From assembly GCA_907165275.2 (NCBI GenBank), contig OU015666.1, positions 1,146,001 through 1,210,000 of the forward strand: a stretch of DNA of 64,000 nucleotides, given 5' to 3'. Both the position numbers and the translations under genes were made by a program. The notes below the pieces were generated by a model that ran no database searches, was not told the origin of the DNA, and was given only the letters and a program-made list of their open reading frames with translations. How positions within the stretch are numbered: the first letter of the stretch is position 1; every line of letters begins with the position of its first letter. This document shows, piece by piece, positions 61,627 through 64,000 of this stretch. This DNA comes from Zygaena filipendulae. Taxonomy: Eukaryota > Arthropoda > Insecta > Lepidoptera > Zygaenidae.

Positions 61627-63354
61627 TATCTAATAAAGCTCATTCGTCTACCCGCTAGTTTACGAATATAAACTTTTTATAATGTGTACTCCTTTCCTCT
61701 CTGCAAGTAAAAGTCAAGTTACACTCTCTCAACTTATTCAGTTCGGAAACTTGCGAAAAGTTTGCACATCTTTTAACTTTATCTCGCCAAACGTAAAAAG
61801 CGCGCTGCAGTGATGTCCGCCAACAAATTCTCCCCCATTGTGAGGAAATCTTCGGAAAACCTCATGATAAAAAGGACGGTAATAGAGTGGAGGAGAGACA
61901 AATGCATTGTTCGGAAACCGCTGCAGCGTCGCAGGAGCGGGGTGAGGTTGCATTCAATTCTTTCATTAAGCTACAATCAATTCCGAAGAGCGAAACGCCT
62001 CCGCAACTTTAACTTTGCCGTCGCGTTCAATTTTATTGCTATAGAAATACGGTATCATTTCGTGCAACTATTAAAAAGATACAGTAAGCGACGCATAGAT
62101 GCTGTTCATTCATTGTGTAGGGCATAGATTGATGGCGGTGCTTGCAAGTCGTCGGTTGTGGTTAGCCAGGTTGGCTTATAGATTTTTAGTGCATACGACA
62201 CGGGGAGACTCGTGGTGTGCCGTAATTTATAGAAGAACCCTGGCGAATAGACTGGCGAAAGTATAGTCAAACTATATTTTCATAAAAGTAGAAGCTATCA
62301 GATTGACTGACGATCAATGCACAGATTTGGATGTACATTTCTGGATTTATAAAACGGAAATTGAGCAATGCTGACTTCCAAAATATAAGAAAGGCAAGCG
62401 CTAAAAAATATTCGAATTGGCTAGTCGTCCAGTAAGCGGATTGTTATTAGTCGTCCACTAAACTACATAAATTCACAAGAGAGGTTGTCAATATATTTTA
62501 CATCTCTCATATTCGGTAAGTAGGTCCTTATTACCCCCAAATGGGGCTTGTAGGTGACCGATTAGCGCTCTAGGGCAATAATGTAACTAGAAAAGCCCTA
62601 GGGCGGTAAGTAATTTAAAAAAAAAAACTCTTCACTCTTTCAAAAAGTTCAAGTACATCTAACCATCATTCTGGCAATAGACATCATGCATTCAGCCCAA
62701 TGACAAAAGAGGTCGCTTCGCTATTCAGCCTTGTCGCCGTATGAGTATAATAGTTGTCAATTTTAAATATCGAACGGCGAAGCTCAATTTCGTTCTTGAA
62801 AAAAATAATTAAAAAATCTACTATTATTCTTGTAAAGCCGGTTTTTTTCTACTTACCTCACAATCGAGATGTAAAGCAGAGTAGTTAGCTCGGGTGGAAG
62901 CATCGATTGCACCCTCGAACTATAGGATATAAATATCTCGGGCTGCAAATGATGCCTTACAGCCCTAATCTACTAATTGTAAATATACTACCGTAAAGTT
63001 TAGTTTGGTTAGTTTATAACAGCAGTACAACCTAACCTAATTATAATTAGAACAATCTACCGAAAAATAATGCGTTAAATGTATTTTGTAATCAGTATGT
63101 CTTTACGGTTCACAATCTTTTGACAGATAACAATCTCGCGAGATAGATTATAATCTAACGGTATTTACTATTTTACAGTGGCATAATATTATACTTACAA
63201 TTTATTTTTAGAAAAAAATTGTATATTATTGTATTAGTTTTTCACTCAGCGTGCAAATGTCGTAACACAAAAAGAACGATATAGAAAAGATCAATAAATA
63301 CGTTTTGCATTTTGCGGACGATTATTATTCGTCCGTTTAGTGGACGACCTCAAC
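61627..63354. other. repeat-poor, unrecognised; inverted pair at its right part
   Basis: The longest non-repeat ORF of the window (105 codons, 61810-62127) is Arg/Lys-rich with no domain. AGTCGTCCACTAAAC at ~62452 and its reverse GTTTAGTGGACGAC at ~63336 form an inverted pair ~880 bp apart. ATATTCGGTAAGTAGGTCC at ~62510 recalls R200. Confidence 0.4.
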
Positions 63355-63487
63355 GAGGCTCAACCGATCATCATGAAATTTTGCATACTCGTTGTCAAGG
63401 GTACAGAGAAGGATATAGGGTACTTTTATCCCGGAATTCCCTTGGGAACTTTATACTTAAAGCGGGCGAAACCGCGGAGAACAGCTG
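63355..63487 (+). mobile_element. Hel-c Helitron-like 3' portion
   Basis: GAGGCTCAACCGATCATCAT, CAAGGGTACAGAGAAGGATA, GCGAAACCGCGGAGAACAGC. Confidence 0.77.
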
Positions 63488-64000
63488 TTATGATTATTAT
63501 TTGTTATTTTTGTAAAATCACAACAAGTAATAAAATACAGACAAATGCTACGCTTTAGAATCGTAAGAAATGCGTGGAAGTTCCAAGTAAATATACCATT
63601 TTACTGCGTTTAAACGATAAACGCCGTCATCTAGAGATTCTAGAGGGAAATGAAAAAGTAGTAACCACAAATTACGCGGTAAAATGATGACAGCGTTAAA
63701 ACTCCACCGTCCACAACCAGACTGGGACACGTGGTAAAGCTACTTGTGGACTATACAAACCACACGCATTTGTACATTCCAACATCATAATAAAAACTCT
63801 TTCGACGCCCATTTAGGACCGAATCAACTGTCACAATCCAAATTCTCGAAGCGAAGCTTTTTTGGAAGGACTCATTTCAATGTAACATTTTTTAATGAAA
63901 CACAAAAATTCTCTTGCAAAAAAATGCGCTAACAACTTACATGCGCTTTTTTATTATTTTTGTAGAATAAAAAAAAAACTTTTTAAAAAGACATTGATTG
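63488..64000. other. unrecognised sequence
   Basis: About 510 bp; 60- and 62-codon ORFs without domains. Confidence 0.4.

Noticed and set aside
61810..62127. 105-codon ORF as a host gene
   Set aside because: Arg/Lys-rich composition, no recognisable domain, no splice or promoter context; length is within chance expectation for 64 kb.
1..64000. CRISPR array, operon or phage-like system
   Set aside because: The DNA has eukaryotic transposons, tRNA-SINEs and GT-AG signals; the tandem array at 60321 has no spacers and no nearby cas-like genes.

Overview
This window looks like non-coding, transposon-saturated DNA from a moth or butterfly (Lepidoptera). It is AT-rich, has dense stop codons on both strands, and shows no operons or ribosome-binding sites. 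It is packed with short nonautonomous transposons. The dominant repeat is a Helitron-like element with TC at its 5' end, a GC-rich hairpin and CTAG at its 3' end. In my experience of the taxon this type, together with the tRNA-derived SINEs seen here, is typical of lepidopteran genomes. The assignment is from memory, not a search.

I recognise no intact protein-coding gene. Most longer ORFs are chance readings of repeats: the same GYF-SRNSRGNSEITAGE-like peptide recurs because it is a translation of the Helitron 3' end. Real protein-coding relics are two truncated LINE reverse-transcriptase C-termini (13.80-14.08 kb and 36.67-36.78 kb, both minus) and the first ~31 codons of a MADF-domain protein trapped inside a 516-bp inverted-repeat element (47.62-48.13 kb). 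The best host-gene candidate is a pair of GC-rich minus-strand exons at 44.47-44.75 kb with an 80-bp GT-AG intron. If real, they are the 5' end of a gene running left, and 1-44 kb would be its large first intron or intergenic DNA.

Layout. 0-6 kb: Helitrons, one palindromic MITE (family C) and a triple nest at 3.43-4.59 kb. 6-16 kb: sparse repeats, then Helitrons with LINE, SINE and MITE insertions. 16-20 kb: SINE-in-Helitron nest, several Helitrons, a complete tRNA-SINE and MITE E. 20-25 kb: mostly unrecognised sequence with a CpG-rich patch at 20.5-20.7 kb. 25-44 kb: the densest repeat region. 44-47.6 kb: repeat-poor, holding the candidate exons. 47.6-55.5 kb: MADF element and many Helitrons and MITEs. 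55.5-58.6 kb: repeat-poor. 58.6-61.6 kb: nested MITE/Helitron and a 16-bp satellite inside a MITE. 61.6-64 kb: mostly unrecognised.

Repeat families defined here from copies within the window: Hel-a to Hel-j (Helitron-like, one shared 3' module, different 5' halves); MITE B (~325 bp, two TGACGTCA sites); MITE C (237 bp, palindromic, TTA/TAA duplications); MITE D (TACAACGTG termini, probable TA duplication); MITE E (~236 bp, 4-bp duplications); SINE1 and SINE2 (tRNA-headed); a LINE with a (GAA)n tail. Nesting gives relative ages and, in several cases, exact termini and target-site duplications.
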